Notes: generated from the sequence alone by a model not told the origin. A stretch of 64,000 nt of DNA from Bacteroidota bacterium (GCA_030706405.1 JAUZOO010000008.1:186001-250000); one strand, 5' to 3'. Shown: positions 27,405 through 37,986, counted from the first letter of the stretch. Numbers and translations are program-made.

Positions 27405-30080
27405 TTACTGCATCATTTCCAAATCCGGAATGTCGGTTGGAATCTTAACGGTTATCAGTGCTCCTCCGTTTTGACGGTTTTGGACAAGTACGGTTCCGTT
27501 GTGAGCTTCCACAAACCCCTTTACAATGGAAAGTCCAAGCCCTGTACCTCCTGGAAGGGAACCATCTACCCGATAAAATTTTTTAAATACATGAGGAATG
27601 GAACTCTCGGGGAATCCCGGGCCACGATCCATGACCTGAATCATAAAGTTGGGCTTGTCGTAATAAGCCTTTATCCGGATAGTCGTTTTGGAGCCGGCAT
27701 ATTGCGTAGCATTAAAAACCAAATTGTGCAACACCTGTTCCATTAACCCGATATCAATCCTGACAAGCGGCATATCTGCAGCAATAACCACTTCGAGGTT
27801 AAAATGCCGAAGTTCTGTTTTCAAATTTTCGGTAACTTTATTGACGAGGTCGTGCACGTCGTACCAATCGAGACGCGGCGTGATACGTCCCGACTCCAGC
27901 CTAGACATATTTAAAAGATTTTCAATAAGCCGGTTAAGCCGTTCTGAAGCCATAAGTATTTCCGAATACAAACGATTTGTCGTGTCCTTATCGTAAGTAG
28001 CGGCAAGCAAGGTATCCGACGCTCCCATGATGGTTGCAACGGGAATCCGCAGCTCATGCGAAATAGAATTAAAAAGTGTTTTATATAGCTTATCCGACTC
28101 ATCTAGTACGGAAGCCCGGCGGGCAAGTTCATTAAGATATTCCCGCTCCAAGGCATTCGATATTTGCGCGATAAACGTATCCCAAAAAGTTTCTTCCTCA
28201 GCCAAAAAACTTTTTTTATGTTTCACAGCCGCCACCCCAAGCCTTAATTTCGAGCCTGTTAACGGATAAAACGTAACCTCAGATGAAGGAAGGGTATCGG
28301 TATATCTCCCGGCCTTTTTCGAATGCTGAAAAGTCCATGAAGCAACACTCAGCTCTGAATTTGACAGATCAAGAAACGTTCCGTGTTCAACTTGCTGTTT
28401 TAATTCATTATTGGAACCTTGCAAAACAAATGCAAAATCAAATTGAAAATATTTCTGAATGGTCTCTACGGACACTTTCAGAACTTCCTCTAACCCGGAA
28501 GTTTGGGAGAGCTCCCTGGTAAGCTGATAAAGCGCATTGGTGCGTTCCTCTCGTTCTCTGGTCATTTTTTCCTGGTTTCGGAGTCTCGACGTCAAAATGC
28601 CATTTAACAAGGCGATTACGAAATAGGTACCCAGCATCAATGCATCCTCGGCCCGGCCTACATGAAGGGTGAACGCCGGTGGAATAAAAAAATAGTCCCA
28701 CACCAGAGCACTTAAGGTAGCAGCAAGCAAAATAGGACCTATGTCTAAAAAAACGGCAAGTATCGATACGGTAAAAAGCAGCGCAAAGGCTACAATCTGA
28801 TAGCCTACCACTTCTTTAAAAGGAAAAAATGCCAGAGCGGTTAAAATTGGTACCATTCCCGAGAGGAAATACTTTCCTATGCCGGAGCTAAACGAAGGCA
28901 TCGAAATATATTTCATGTACTGGTTGTCGCTCGACAAATCAGACCCCATCACATATACATCGATGTTGCCGCTGTGGCGGATAAGCCTGTTTACAAAATT
29001 ACCCAGCAAGAGCAGCGAATATAATGTCCGGTGCCGGGGTTTCCCGACGATTATGTGAGTAATATTTTCCTTATGGGCAACACTTAAAATGGCTTTCACA
29101 ATATCTTCGCCGGAAGTGGTTATCACGTCGGCTCCCAACTGCTTGGCCAAGTTAATATTCTTGGTAAGATGTTCCTGCTGTAACTGGGTTAATTTTTGGG
29201 GAGGCTCCACGTATAAGGCTAGCAATGTAGCCCCCATGGTGTATGACAGGTTTTTAGCCCACCTCAATAGTTTTGCCGATTGGGGACTGGGACCAATAAC
29301 CGCCATCAGGTGCAAACCCGATTTCCAAGGACCGGGAATGCGTTTTTGCTGCATGTACTGGCGCACCTGTTTATCAACTCTATCCGCTACAATACGGAGT
29401 GCCATTTCGCGCAATGCGGTAATATTTCCTTTACGGAAAAAGTTCTGGATAGCTTCTTTGGAACGGTCGGGGGTATAAATTTTACCTTCGCAAAAACGCT
29501 GCAGCAATTCGTCGGGAGTCAGGTCCACAAGCTCGATCTCGTCTGCCTTTTCAAAGATTTCGTCGGGCAGGGTTTCCCGTACCACAATGCCTGTAATTTG
29601 CGCCACCGTATCGGAACGACTTTCGAGATGCTGAACATTGACCGTGGTATAAACATCAATACCATTATCGAGAATATCCATCACATCCTGATACCGCTTG
29701 AGGTGCCGGCTGCCGGGAGCATTGGTATGCGCCAGTTCATCAATAAGGACAACCTGAGGACGCCGGGCAATAATCGCATCAATATCCACCTCCTGAAGCA
29801 TAGTCCCCTTATATTCGGACATTTTTCGGGGAATCAGCTCCAGTCCTTCTACCAAATCATCAGTTTCTTTACGTTTGTGCGTTTCAACATACCCTACAAC
29901 AATGTCAATTCCCTTGGCTTTATCCACATGGGCAGCCTGTAACATTGTAAACGTTTTGCCCACACCGGCACACATCCCGAAAAATATTTTCAGTTTGCCA
30001 CGTTTGCTTTTTTCTTCCTCAAGTTTAAGCGAGGCAAGCAATTCGTCGGGATTCGGGCGGTTTTCTTCGTACGGGTTCAT
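27405..30080 (-). CDS. kdpD: KdpD sensor histidine kinase
   Basis: 891 residues. The N-terminal KdpD domain has a Walker A GMCAGVGKT at 35-43 and Walker B-like VVLIDELAHTNAPGSRH. A USP-like domain follows (about 250-370, HLMAVIGPSP...HIIVGKPRHRTL). Four membrane helices lie at about 400-495, then a GAF-like region, the H-box FNSISHELRIPVATIMG and an ATPase domain with NLVFNATQYA and GTGLGLSIVKG. The layout is that of E. coli KdpD. It senses low potassium or osmotic stress. Its start overlaps the end of kdpC by 4 bp. Confidence 0.95.
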   Translation of the reverse strand: MNPYEENRPNPDELLASLKLEEEKSKRGKLKIFFGMCAGVGKTFTMLQAAHVDKAKGIDIVVGYVETHKRKETDDLVEGLELIPRKMSEYKGTMLQEVDIDAIIARRPQVVLIDELAHTNAPGSRHLKRYQDVMDILDNGIDVYTTVNVQHLESRSDTVAQITGIVVRETLPDEIFEKADEIELVDLTPDELLQRFCEGKIYTPDRSKEAIQNFFRKGNITALREMALRIVADRVDKQVRQYMQQKRIPGPWKSGLHLMAVIGPSPQSAKLLRWAKNLSYTMGATLLALYVEPPQKLTQLQQEHLTKNINLAKQLGADVITTSGEDIVKAILSVAHKENITHIIVGKPRHRTLYSLLLLGNFVNRLIRHSGNIDVYVMGSDLSSDNQYMKYISMPSFSSGIGKYFLSGMVPILTALAFFPFKEVVGYQIVAFALLFTVSILAVFLDIGPILLAATLSALVWDYFFIPPAFTLHVGRAEDALMLGTYFVIALLNGILTSRLRNQEKMTREREERTNALYQLTRELSQTSGLEEVLKVSVETIQKYFQFDFAFVLQGSNNELKQQVEHGTFLDLSNSELSVASWTFQHSKKAGRYTDTLPSSEVTFYPLTGSKLRLGVAAVKHKKSFLAEEETFWDTFIAQISNALEREYLNELARRASVLDESDKLYKTLFNSISHELRIPVATIMGASDTLLAATYDKDTTNRLYSEILMASERLNRLIENLLNMSRLESGRITPRLDWYDVHDLVNKVTENLKTELRHFNLEVVIAADMPLVRIDIGLMEQVLHNLVFNATQYAGSKTTIRIKAYYDKPNFMIQVMDRGPGFPESSIPHVFKKFYRVDGSLPGGTGLGLSIVKGFVEAHNGTVLVQNRQNGGALITVKIPTDIPDLEMMQ

Positions 30081-30652
30081 CGGATATTATCTAGTTCTAA
30101 ATTTAGCATTAAAACATTGATTCTCGCCTCTCCCAACAACGAAAATTGGGGTTTTTCACTCATATCCCTTATGATTTTTACCAGTTCCTGTTTCTGCCGG
30201 GCAGTGAAATTCCGGTTTTCAGCAATTCTGTCGACCTGTATCATGGCAGCTTGCGGAGATATGTGCGGATCAAGGCCGCTGGCAGAGGCAAAAATCATCT
30301 CCGCTGGAATACTGTCGGTATCCTTTATTCTGTTTTTATCAGCAAAAACCGATCTTCGGCTGTCAACAAGCTTTTTCAAAGTTTTGCTTGTAGGACCAAA
30401 ATTTGAACCTCCCGAAGGCAGCGGATTATAATCTGTCGCCGATGGCCTTGACCAAAAATAACGGGTACTGTCAAATTTCTGCCCGATCAGTTCAGATCCG
30501 ATTATAACCCCATTTTTAGTTATCAGGCTTCCGTTTGCCTGGCGATGAAAACAGGTTTGAGCTATTCCGGTAACCAGGAGCGGATAGACAATACCGGTAA
30601 GTACCGTCATTACCAACAATACTTTTAATGCTATAATAATTTGTTTTTTCAT
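30077..30652 (-). CDS. kdpC: KdpC subunit of the potassium P-type ATPase
   Basis: 191 residues from ATG 30652 (MKKQIIIALKVLLVMT); an in-frame ATG at 30676 would only add residues before the helix. It has one N-terminal membrane helix and a periplasmic domain with RYFWSRPSATDYNPLPSGGSN, written here up to 20 residues, the signature of KdpC. It stabilises and helps load KdpA/KdpB. It overlaps kdpD by ATGA and follows kdpB by about 41 bp. Confidence 0.94.
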   Translation of the reverse strand: MKKQIIIALKVLLVMTVLTGIVYPLLVTGIAQTCFHRQANGSLITKNGVIIGSELIGQKFDSTRYFWSRPSATDYNPLPSGGSNFGPTSKTLKKLVDSRRSVFADKNRIKDTDSIPAEMIFASASGLDPHISPQAAMIQVDRIAENRNFTARQKQELVKIIRDMSEKPQFSLLGEARINVLMLNLELDNIR

Positions 30653-30693
30653 GATTGACAATTTTAAAGACATCAATTTAATGGATTGATATT

Positions 30694-32787
30694 CTATATA
30701 ATATGAAGAACAACCAGCAACATATCGATTAATTTTATCCCGATAAATGGGACAACCAGGCCGCCAAACCCATAAATTAAAATATTCAAGGCGAGGACCC
30801 TGTTTGCTGAAATAGGGCGATATTTCACGCCTTTTAAGGCAAGAGGAATGAGGGCAATAATGATAAGGGCATTAAAAATGACCGCACTTAAAATTGCACT
30901 TTGAGGCGTTGCCAGTTTCATGATATTGAGTGCGGACATCGGCCCTGCTGCATGAGCTGTGGCATACAACGAAGTAGCAATGGCCGGGATTATGGCAAAA
31001 TATTTGGCAACATCATTGGCTATACTGAACGTAGTTAAAGCCCCGCGGGTCATCAGTAATTGTTTGCCGGTTTCGACCACTTCGATCAATTTGGTAGGAT
31101 TACTGTCCAAATCGACCATATTACCGGCTTCGCGGGCAGCCTGGGTACCCGTATTCATGGCCAGTCCCACGTCGGCCTGGGCAAGGGCTGGAGCATCGTT
31201 GGTGCCGTCGCCAATCATTCCCACGAGATGCCCATTGGCCTGTTCCTGACGGATGCGGTAAAGCTTGTCTTCGGGCTTTGCTTCGGCCAAAAAGTCATCT
31301 ACACCCGCTTCGGCTGCGATGGCTGCTGCTGTTAAGGGATTATCGCCGGTAACCATCACGGTACGAATACCCATCTGCCTGAGCTGGGCAAACCGATGTT
31401 TGATACCGCCTTTCACAATATCTTTGAGATGGATCACACCCAGTACCCGGTTATTTTCGGCAACCACCAGAGGTGTGGCTCCCTGTCGGGCAAGGTCAGA
31501 TACTATTTCTTCTACCTTTTTCGGAAAAAAACCATCGTTGTTCTGGATATACTTTTTGATAGATTCTGTAGCACCTTTTCGGATACTACGGACATTCCCG
31601 CCGGATTCTTTAATATCAACCCCGCTCATCCGGGTTTGCGCGGTAAAAGGGATAAAAACGGTATCCGAAGGATGAATCTCTTTACCACGCATATTAAACA
31701 ATTCCTTGGCCAAAACCACTACTGAACGGCCTTCCGGGGTTTCATCGGCCAATGACGACAATTGGGCAGCGTTAGCCAGTTCTTCTTTGGAAACGCCTTC
31801 AGCAGGAACAAAATCCGTAGCCATACGGTTTCCTAAGGTAATCGTTCCGGTTTTATCGAGCAATAAAACATCCACATCGCCGGCGGCCTCAATGGCTTTT
31901 CCGCTGGTTGCAATCACATTCTTCTGTAACAGTCGGTCCATACCACTGATACCTATGGCACTAAGCAACCCTCCGATGGTGGTTGGAATAAGGCACACCA
32001 ACAGTGCAATCAAAACCGGAAGCGTAAGGTTCTGTGATTGGGGCATCCCCGATGCGGTAAGACTGTAGCCAAAGAAAGTAGGAAGGGTTACAACCACCAG
32101 CAAAAAAATGATGGTAAGGCCCGACAATAGAATGGTAAGTGCTATTTCGTTTGGTGTTTTTTGACGTTTGGCACCTTCTACAAGTGCAATCATACGGTCG
32201 AGGAAGGTGTTGCCCTGTTCGGAAGTAATTCGAATGACAATACGGTCGCTAATTACCTTAGTGCCTCCGGTCACTGCACTTCGGTCTCCTCCACTTTCGC
32301 GGATCACCGGGGCCGATTCGCCAGTTATGGCCGATTCATCGACGCTTGCAATGCCTTCGATCACTTCACCGTCGGCAGGGATAACGTTACCCGATTCGCA
32401 AACCACGGTATCGCCTTTTTTTAAATCGGGAGCCAGAACTTCCTCTTCCTTGCCGTTTATCAGCCTTCGGGCTTTCGTCTGCGTACGGCTTTTCCGAAGG
32501 CTTTCGGCCTGAGCTTTTCCGCGCCCTTCGGCAATTGCTTCGGAAAAATTGGCGAATAAAACCGTAAACCAAAGCCAAACAGAAATCTGTAAATTAAACG
32601 ACGAAAAATGTTTGGTGAAGATGTCTCCAAAAACAATAATGGTGGTCATCACCGCGCCAATAGCAACAATAAAGATAACCGGGTTCTTTACCAATAAGGC
32701 AGGGTTCATTTTTACGAAGGAATCCTTAAATGCCTGTACAAATATTTTTTTCGAAAACAGGCTCGCTTGTTTATGTCTTGTGGTCAT
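30694..32787 (-). CDS. kdpB: KdpB catalytic subunit of the potassium P-type ATPase
   Basis: 697 residues. P-type ATPase features: TGES at 155-158 in the actuator domain, CLIPTT at 265-270 in the membrane domain (the [15 protein letters not shown] stretch of KdpB), phosphorylation Asp311 in DKTGT, and [19 protein letters not shown] in the hinge. Seven membrane helices are expected. It couples ATP hydrolysis to potassium uptake through KdpA. 11 bp separate it from kdpA. Confidence 0.96.
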   Translation of the reverse strand: MTTRHKQASLFSKKIFVQAFKDSFVKMNPALLVKNPVIFIVAIGAVMTTIIVFGDIFTKHFSSFNLQISVWLWFTVLFANFSEAIAEGRGKAQAESLRKSRTQTKARRLINGKEEEVLAPDLKKGDTVVCESGNVIPADGEVIEGIASVDESAITGESAPVIRESGGDRSAVTGGTKVISDRIVIRITSEQGNTFLDRMIALVEGAKRQKTPNEIALTILLSGLTIIFLLVVVTLPTFFGYSLTASGMPQSQNLTLPVLIALLVCLIPTTIGGLLSAIGISGMDRLLQKNVIATSGKAIEAAGDVDVLLLDKTGTITLGNRMATDFVPAEGVSKEELANAAQLSSLADETPEGRSVVVLAKELFNMRGKEIHPSDTVFIPFTAQTRMSGVDIKESGGNVRSIRKGATESIKKYIQNNDGFFPKKVEEIVSDLARQGATPLVVAENNRVLGVIHLKDIVKGGIKHRFAQLRQMGIRTVMVTGDNPLTAAAIAAEAGVDDFLAEAKPEDKLYRIRQEQANGHLVGMIGDGTNDAPALAQADVGLAMNTGTQAAREAGNMVDLDSNPTKLIEVVETGKQLLMTRGALTTFSIANDVAKYFAIIPAIATSLYATAHAAGPMSALNIMKLATPQSAILSAVIFNALIIIALIPLALKGVKYRPISANRVLALNILIYGFGGLVVPFIGIKLIDMLLVVLHII

Positions 32788-32798
32788 GATTTATTCAA

Positions 32799-34484
32799 TT
32801 AAAAAGTAATACCGGAATTCATCAGAAAATGCTCCATAATCGGGCCTAAAGCCAATGCCGGGAAGAAAGTCAGCCCTCCAACAATCAATATCACACCAAT
32901 TAACAATAGGACGAACAACCAGTTATCAGTGCGAAAAGTTCCTGAAGAAACAGGGGTTATTTTTTTAGAGGCCATATTTCCAGCAATAGCCATTACCGGA
33001 ATTATGACCCCGAAACGACCGATCAGCATACCTAATCCAAGCGTAATGTTATAAAATACGGTATTGGCAGAAAGCCCGGCAAAAGCACTTCCGTTATTAC
33101 CTGCAGCAGAACTAAATGCGTATAGAATTTCGGATAATCCATGAGGCCCGGCATTATTTAACCCGGCCAAACCATAAGACGAAGTACACGCCCAGGCCGA
33201 GAATAATTTTATTACCAGACTCGGAACCAAAATTGCCAGAATAGCCATCTTAACCTCAAAAGCTTCTACTTTTTTTCCGAGGTATTCGGGCGTTCGGCCC
33301 ACCATTAACCCGGCAATAAACACTGTAAGTATGATGAATACAACCATTCCATAAAGCCCGGCCCCTACTCCTCCAAAAATCACCTCGCCTAACATCAGGT
33401 TAAATATAGCTACCATTCCCGATAATGGTGAAAGGCTGTCGTGCATGGCATTGACCGAACCATTGGAGGCATCGGTAGTTGCTACCGACCACAAAACGCT
33501 GTTTGCCACTCCAAAACGGGTCTCCTTCCCTTCCATGTTACCTGCAACATGAAGCACCGCGTTATGCCCATATTCCGAATATAGAGATAAGCCCAACCCG
33601 GCAGCAAAAAGTATAAACATAACGATAAATACAGTCCATCCCTGCCTGTTAGAACCGGCAAACCGTCCGTAAGTAAACGTCAAAGCTGCTGGAATAAGCA
33701 GAATCGTCAGCATTTCAAGGAAATTGCTGAAAGGTGTCGGGTTTTCAAACGGGTGGGCACTGTTGGCATTAAAAAAGCCACCGCCATTGGTTCCAAGCTG
33801 TTTGATGGCAATCTGGGAAGCTGCAGGTCCAAGCGGAATTACCTGTTGCGTTTTCTGCAAAGTAGTGACATGTGTGTATGGCGAAAACGTCTGTACTACA
33901 CCTTGTCCGACTAAAATAACTGAAAAAATAATCGCCAACGGCAGCAACACATATACTACCGAACGGGTTAGATCAACCCAGAAATTGCCAAGGTTTTCGG
34001 TAGTTTTACGGGTAAGGCCACGCATTAAGGCAACAAGCACGGCAATACCGGTAGCGGCACTTACGAAATTCTGCACGGTTAATCCCAACATTTGTACCAA
34101 ATAGCCGAAGGTTGTTTCTCCGGCATAGGACTGCCAGTTGGTGTTCGTCATAAAGCTTACTGCTGTATTAAACGACAAATGCCACGCGGCATTAGGAAGA
34201 TGTTCGGGGTTGAGGGGCAGGTAAGCCTGAAGCATCTGCAAAAGAAAGACAACCAGAAACCCTATAAAATTAAATACAAATAACCCGGACAGATATACTT
34301 TCCAGTTCGTTTCTTCACTGCTATCTATCCCGCATAAACGATAAATCAAGCGTTCAAGCCAACCCAAAACAAGTTTCAACAAATGACGTTCATTCATAAA
34401 AACTTTCGCCATAAACCTCCCCAATATTGGCGTTAACGCTATCAGGGCAGCGATGAACAATACGATTTGAATTATCTCATTCAT
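32799..34484 (-). CDS. kdpA: KdpA potassium channel-like subunit
   Basis: 561 residues, about ten membrane helices. Four pore-loop motifs related to potassium channel filters appear, for example SFMTNTNWQSYAGE, QLGTNGGGFFNANSAHPFEN, and AAGNNGSAF near the C-terminus. KdpA selects and binds potassium at the outside of the inner membrane. Length matches the family (about 560). It is the first large gene of the operon, behind the small kdpF. Confidence 0.96.
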   Translation of the reverse strand: MNEIIQIVLFIAALIALTPILGRFMAKVFMNERHLLKLVLGWLERLIYRLCGIDSSEETNWKVYLSGLFVFNFIGFLVVFLLQMLQAYLPLNPEHLPNAAWHLSFNTAVSFMTNTNWQSYAGETTFGYLVQMLGLTVQNFVSAATGIAVLVALMRGLTRKTTENLGNFWVDLTRSVVYVLLPLAIIFSVILVGQGVVQTFSPYTHVTTLQKTQQVIPLGPAASQIAIKQLGTNGGGFFNANSAHPFENPTPFSNFLEMLTILLIPAALTFTYGRFAGSNRQGWTVFIVMFILFAAGLGLSLYSEYGHNAVLHVAGNMEGKETRFGVANSVLWSVATTDASNGSVNAMHDSLSPLSGMVAIFNLMLGEVIFGGVGAGLYGMVVFIILTVFIAGLMVGRTPEYLGKKVEAFEVKMAILAILVPSLVIKLFSAWACTSSYGLAGLNNAGPHGLSEILYAFSSAAGNNGSAFAGLSANTVFYNITLGLGMLIGRFGVIIPVMAIAGNMASKKITPVSSGTFRTDNWLFVLLLIGVILIVGGLTFFPALALGPIMEHFLMNSGITF

Positions 34485-34584
34485 TTTCTAAAATATTTAG
34501 ATTTATTTATATTTCATTAATTAAAATCTTCTATTCCATTTGGTTTCACCCTTAAAAAGTTAATGATTCACTGGTAACTTATTA

Positions 34585-34749
34585 TCAGAATTTCTCAGGT
34601 TTTAAAAGCGAATACACCAAATATCCCATAATAAACAGGGCAATAAGTGCACCCAGGAGATAGCCCAACATCCCGTTACCAATAGTTGTTTCGTCTAGAG
34701 TTGGTACAAACACTGTAATAATCATAAAAGAATATATTTTAGGTTTCAT
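34585..34749 (-). CDS. kdpF: KdpF, small stabilising subunit, with N-terminal extension
   Basis: The last 28 residues (MLGYLLGALIALFIMGYLVY then SLLKPEKF) are a classic KdpF: one helix ending in the LLKPEKF-type tail. The frame stays open upstream, and the nearest ATG after the predicted transcription start is at 34749 (MKPKIYSFMIITVFVP), giving 54 residues with an extra hydrophobic segment that might be a signal peptide. The internal ATG at 34671 would give the standard short form. Either way it heads the kdp operon, 100 bp before kdpA. Confidence 0.7.
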   Translation of the reverse strand: MKPKIYSFMIITVFVPTLDETTIGNGMLGYLLGALIALFIMGYLVYSLLKPEKF

Positions 34750-34773
34750 TGTATAGTGATATTTAATACCATA

Positions 34774-34781
34774 CAAAAATA
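34774..34781 (-). promoter_or_regulatory. Promoter of kdpFABCDE
   Basis: TATTTTTG matches TAnnTTTG. No good -33 box is present at the expected distance, as expected for an activator-dependent promoter. Confidence 0.55.
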
Positions 34782-34791
34782 TGCCACTAAA

Positions 34792-34842
34792 TATAAAGGG
34801 GGTATAAAGATTACGACGGCCTATATAAAGATTTTATAAAGA
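34792..34842 (-). promoter_or_regulatory. Predicted KdpE operator: four phased TTTATA direct repeats
   Basis: On the minus strand CTTTATA recurs with its plus-strand complement TATAAAG starting at 34792, 34803, 34824 and 34835, spacings 11, 21 and 11 bp. This is two pairs of half-sites on one DNA face, just upstream of the kdp -7 box. E. coli KdpE binds TTTATA and TTTACA also 11 bp apart. Binding here is inferred. Confidence 0.6.
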
Positions 34843-34963
34843 AGTCGATGCACATCAAGGTCTTGCAAATACTCACCAATAAATAAGGTTTTTACATGTT
34901 TTTTCAGTAACTTTCATTTAGAAAAGATTAAACTCCTCATTTATAACTTAAAACTTTCCGACT

Positions 34964-35953
34964 ATGAAGATCAAAATTGTTTTACTTACAGTTTTATGCA
35001 CTTTCGGGCTATTTGCTTTTCAGTCTTGCTACAAGCCCAAACCTCCTGTAATCGGACTTTTGATGGATGAATTTTCAACCGAACGCTGGGTAAAAGACAC
35101 CACTATTTTTATTAAAAGTGTCAATGATCTTGGTGGCAAAGTCATTTGTCTTGTTGCGAACCGCGATCCCGCCAAACAACTTGAACAAGCCAAATTTCTG
35201 ATCAAAAAAAAGGTTAAGGTTTTAGTTATACTCCCTGTCGATCTTAAAAAAGCTGCCCAAATTGTTAAGGAAGCACAAGCCGCTCATATTCCTGTAATTT
35301 CTTACGACCGGCTTATTCTTAATGCAACTCCCGACTATTATATATCTTTTGACAACATAAAAGTTGGGGAAATGCAAGCCAATTATATCCTTAACCGGCT
35401 TGGAAAAGGAAATATTGCACTCATCGGCGGTCCTAAATCCGATTATAATTCTTCCTTTTTACGGGTAGGACAGTTAGGAATTTTTCAACCGTTTATTGAA
35501 AAAGGCGACATCAAGATTGTTTTCGACCAACAGGCCACTACATGGTCCGATACTGCAGGTTACAGGTTAGCCAAAGATTGTCTTAAAGAAAATAACAATA
35601 AAATAGATGCCTTTATTGCTGGGAACGACGTCCTAGCCAGAGGTATAATCCAAGCTCTGGAAGAAAAAAAACTGGATGGTAAAGTCCTCGTAACCGGGCA
35701 AGATGGTGATTCCAAGGCATGCGAAAACATCATGAACGGAAAACAAACAATGACCGTTTACAAACCCATCGAAGAAATAGCCGATGTTGCCGCCAGTACC
35801 GCCATTTCACTGGCAAAGGGTGAACCTGTTAAAGCTACCATGACTACCAACAACGGAACTAAACTCATTCCTTCGATATTGATTTCTCCTCTTATTGTCA
35901 ATAAAGGAAATATTGAAATGCAGATAAACCCTAAACGTTTAGCTCAAGAATAA
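34964..35953 (+). CDS. Periplasmic sugar-binding lipoprotein (D-xylose-binding XylF-like), orphan
   Basis: 329 residues, Peripla_BP type I fold. The signal peptide ends at a lipobox FQSC, so the protein is anchored. The body resembles XylF: IGLLMDEFSTERWVKDT, DLKKAAQIVKEAQAAHIPVISYDRLI and GQDGDSKACENIMNGKQTMTVYKP. In Proteobacteria such proteins serve ABC sugar importers, but no transporter is next to it. In Bacteroidota they may instead feed sensors or scattered transporters. It is divergent from the kdp operon and ends at a long terminator. Confidence 0.8.
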   Translation: MKIKIVLLTVLCTFGLFAFQSCYKPKPPVIGLLMDEFSTERWVKDTTIFIKSVNDLGGKVICLVANRDPAKQLEQAKFLIKKKVKVLVILPVDLKKAAQIVKEAQAAHIPVISYDRLILNATPDYYISFDNIKVGEMQANYILNRLGKGNIALIGGPKSDYNSSFLRVGQLGIFQPFIEKGDIKIVFDQQATTWSDTAGYRLAKDCLKENNNKIDAFIAGNDVLARGIIQALEEKKLDGKVLVTGQDGDSKACENIMNGKQTMTVYKPIEEIADVAASTAISLAKGEPVKATMTTNNGTKLIPSILISPLIVNKGNIEMQINPKRLAQE

Positions 35954-35961
35954 TCAAAAAT

Positions 35962-36005
35962 AAATAAACCAAAAGAGCCGATAAATCGGCTCTTTTGGTT
36001 TATTT
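35962..36005. terminator. Long bidirectional terminator
   Basis: A perfect 20-bp stem, AAATAAACCAAAAGAGCCGA with its complement, around a TAAA loop, lies between convergent genes and overlaps the stop codon of the PD40/OmpA gene. Confidence 0.9.
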
Positions 36006-37932
36006 ATTTTTCCACCACCATAAACTCCGTCCTTCGGTTTCGGGTACGATTCTCTTCAGAAATATTTGGCAACAACGGTTTGGTTTCGCCATAGCCTTTG
36101 GCCGTAAGACGCACCATTTCGATGCCGTTTTGAACCAGATAATCAACCACGGCACGCGCCCGATTGTCTGATAACCGAAGATTATGATCGGGTTTACCTG
36201 TGTTATCAGTATGTCCGCTAAGTTCAATCTTCATGGTAGGATTATCTTTTAAAAGGGCCACCAACCGGTTAAGTTCAATCTTCGACTCTGGTTTTAACTG
36301 GTACGAATCGGTATCAAAAAATACGTTTCGCATAACTACCTTCTCCCCTGCTTTGATAGGTTTCATCGGAACATCTTTTAAAAACGGACTGGTGTAATCG
36401 CCCTGTTTCATGGTAAAGTTGTCGGAATAAAACAAATAGCCTTTTTTACTAACATTCAGTGCATAATCTTTACCCGTTGGAATACATACCAGAAATGTTC
36501 CATCGGTATTCGACAAAGCGTCCATTACAGTTTTTGACGTACCCAAATCAATGAGTTCAAACCTTGCCGTAAGCGGATTCTCTGAAGATGCATCAAATAC
36601 CCGTCCCTTCATATACGATGCCATGGTTGGTCGGACAGCTTTAGGCATATCGAAACTATATATATCCGACCCGTTTGCTGAATACCTGCCGGTTGAATAG
36701 TAAGCCGTTTCTCCTTTAGCATTCACAATTACCGTTTCTTCATCGAACCTAGTGTTTATTGGGTAACCCAAGTTAACCGGAGTAGTCCAGTCATTATCGC
36801 CTTTGCGTTTGGAGATAAACAGATCGAAACCGCCCAGGCCCGGCCATCCTTTTGATGCAAAATAAAGGGTTTGGTTGTCGGAATGAATAAACGGAGCTTC
36901 TTCATCCAACGTGGTATTAATGCTATCGCCAAGGTTAACGGGTATTTGCCATGCACCAGACTCATCGCGGGTCGATTTCCAGATGTCTAGTCCGCCCTTT
37001 CCGCCCGGACGGTTACTGGCAAAATATAATGTTTTTCCGTCGGGACTCAGCGAGGGCTGCGTTTCCTTATAATTTGAATTTATCGGCTTGCCCATATTTT
37101 GAGGCTCAGACCACTTTTCTCCTTCTTTCTTCGAAAAATACAAATCGCAACTACCATATCCATCCACACGGTTGCAACCTGTAAAAATTAAAAATTTTCC
37201 ATCCCCCGAAATTGTCGATGCTCCTTCATTATCGGGGGTGTTGAGAGGAGCTCCCATCGATCGAGCAGGTGTCCACTGGCCGTTTTCAAACGTCGAATAA
37301 TAAAAATCTTCCTGACGATTGCCAAATACTTTAAGGTTGGCCGAATCCTTCGGAACTAACGTTGTAAATACCAGTGTCTGTCCATCGGCTGAAAGGCTTG
37401 GTGAATATTGATCGAACTTTGAATTGATATTTGCCCCTAAGCTTTGTGGGTTAAACGGAACCGGATTTTTAACGGCATTAACAGCAAACTCACAGTTTTT
37501 TTTCAACATAAGGGCTTTATTCTTAAGCTTTACAGAAATTGTATAGGTGAGATATTTATTGACATGCTCCAAGGCGTCGGAATACATTCCATTTTCGAAT
37601 TCGCGGTTGGCAAGGTTTGAATATGCCGGAGGAAAATAATCGGGATTAATCTTAATTGCTTTTTTATAGCTTTCTATTGAAAGCGTATCCCGTTTCATAT
37701 CGGTATACAAATCGCCCAAAACTAACCAGGCTTCAATAAAAGTGCTATCGTTTGACAGTGCTTCGTGTAACAACTTAATCGACTGGGGCAACTCGTTTTT
37801 ATTGGCAAAAACCAGTGCTGCCTGGTAAAGCTGAACGGCTTTGGCTGATTTTGATGATAATTGTGATTGGGCGGAAAGAATACCAACGGCCATTTCGGCC
37901 ATCAACAATGTACAGATAAAAATTCTTCGCAT
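36004..37932 (-). CDS. OmpA-family protein with TPR and PD40 propeller
   Basis: 642 residues. Signal peptide (MRRIFICTLLMAEMAVGILSAQ), tetratricopeptide repeats at about 30-150, a PD40 beta-propeller (residues 170-420: repeated GQTLVFTT, GKFLIFTGCN, GKTLYFASNRPGGKGG, NQTLYFASKGWPG), a carboxypeptidase-regulatory-like beta-sandwich (about 440-510) and a C-terminal OmpA domain (LSGHTDNTGKPDHN, LSDNRARAVVDYL, ENRTRNRRTEF). It is an outer-membrane/periplasmic peptidoglycan-bound protein. This arrangement also occurs in type IX secretion (PorE) and related proteins, but no por genes are adjacent. Confidence 0.88.
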   Translation of the reverse strand: MRRIFICTLLMAEMAVGILSAQSQLSSKSAKAVQLYQAALVFANKNELPQSIKLLHEALSNDSTFIEAWLVLGDLYTDMKRDTLSIESYKKAIKINPDYFPPAYSNLANREFENGMYSDALEHVNKYLTYTISVKLKNKALMLKKNCEFAVNAVKNPVPFNPQSLGANINSKFDQYSPSLSADGQTLVFTTLVPKDSANLKVFGNRQEDFYYSTFENGQWTPARSMGAPLNTPDNEGASTISGDGKFLIFTGCNRVDGYGSCDLYFSKKEGEKWSEPQNMGKPINSNYKETQPSLSPDGKTLYFASNRPGGKGGLDIWKSTRDESGAWQIPVNLGDSINTTLDEEAPFIHSDNQTLYFASKGWPGLGGFDLFISKRKGDNDWTTPVNLGYPINTRFDEETVIVNAKGETAYYSTGRYSANGSDIYSFDMPKAVRPTMASYMKGRVFDASSENPLTARFELIDLGTSKTVMDALSNTDGTFLVCIPTGKDYALNVSKKGYLFYSDNFTMKQGDYTSPFLKDVPMKPIKAGEKVVMRNVFFDTDSYQLKPESKIELNRLVALLKDNPTMKIELSGHTDNTGKPDHNLRLSDNRARAVVDYLVQNGIEMVRLTAKGYGETKPLLPNISEENRTRNRRTEFMVVEK

Positions 37933-37986
37933 TTAAATTTTCGTTTGAGCCGGAAAGCTATTTCTGTGTAAAATTACTAAAACCAT

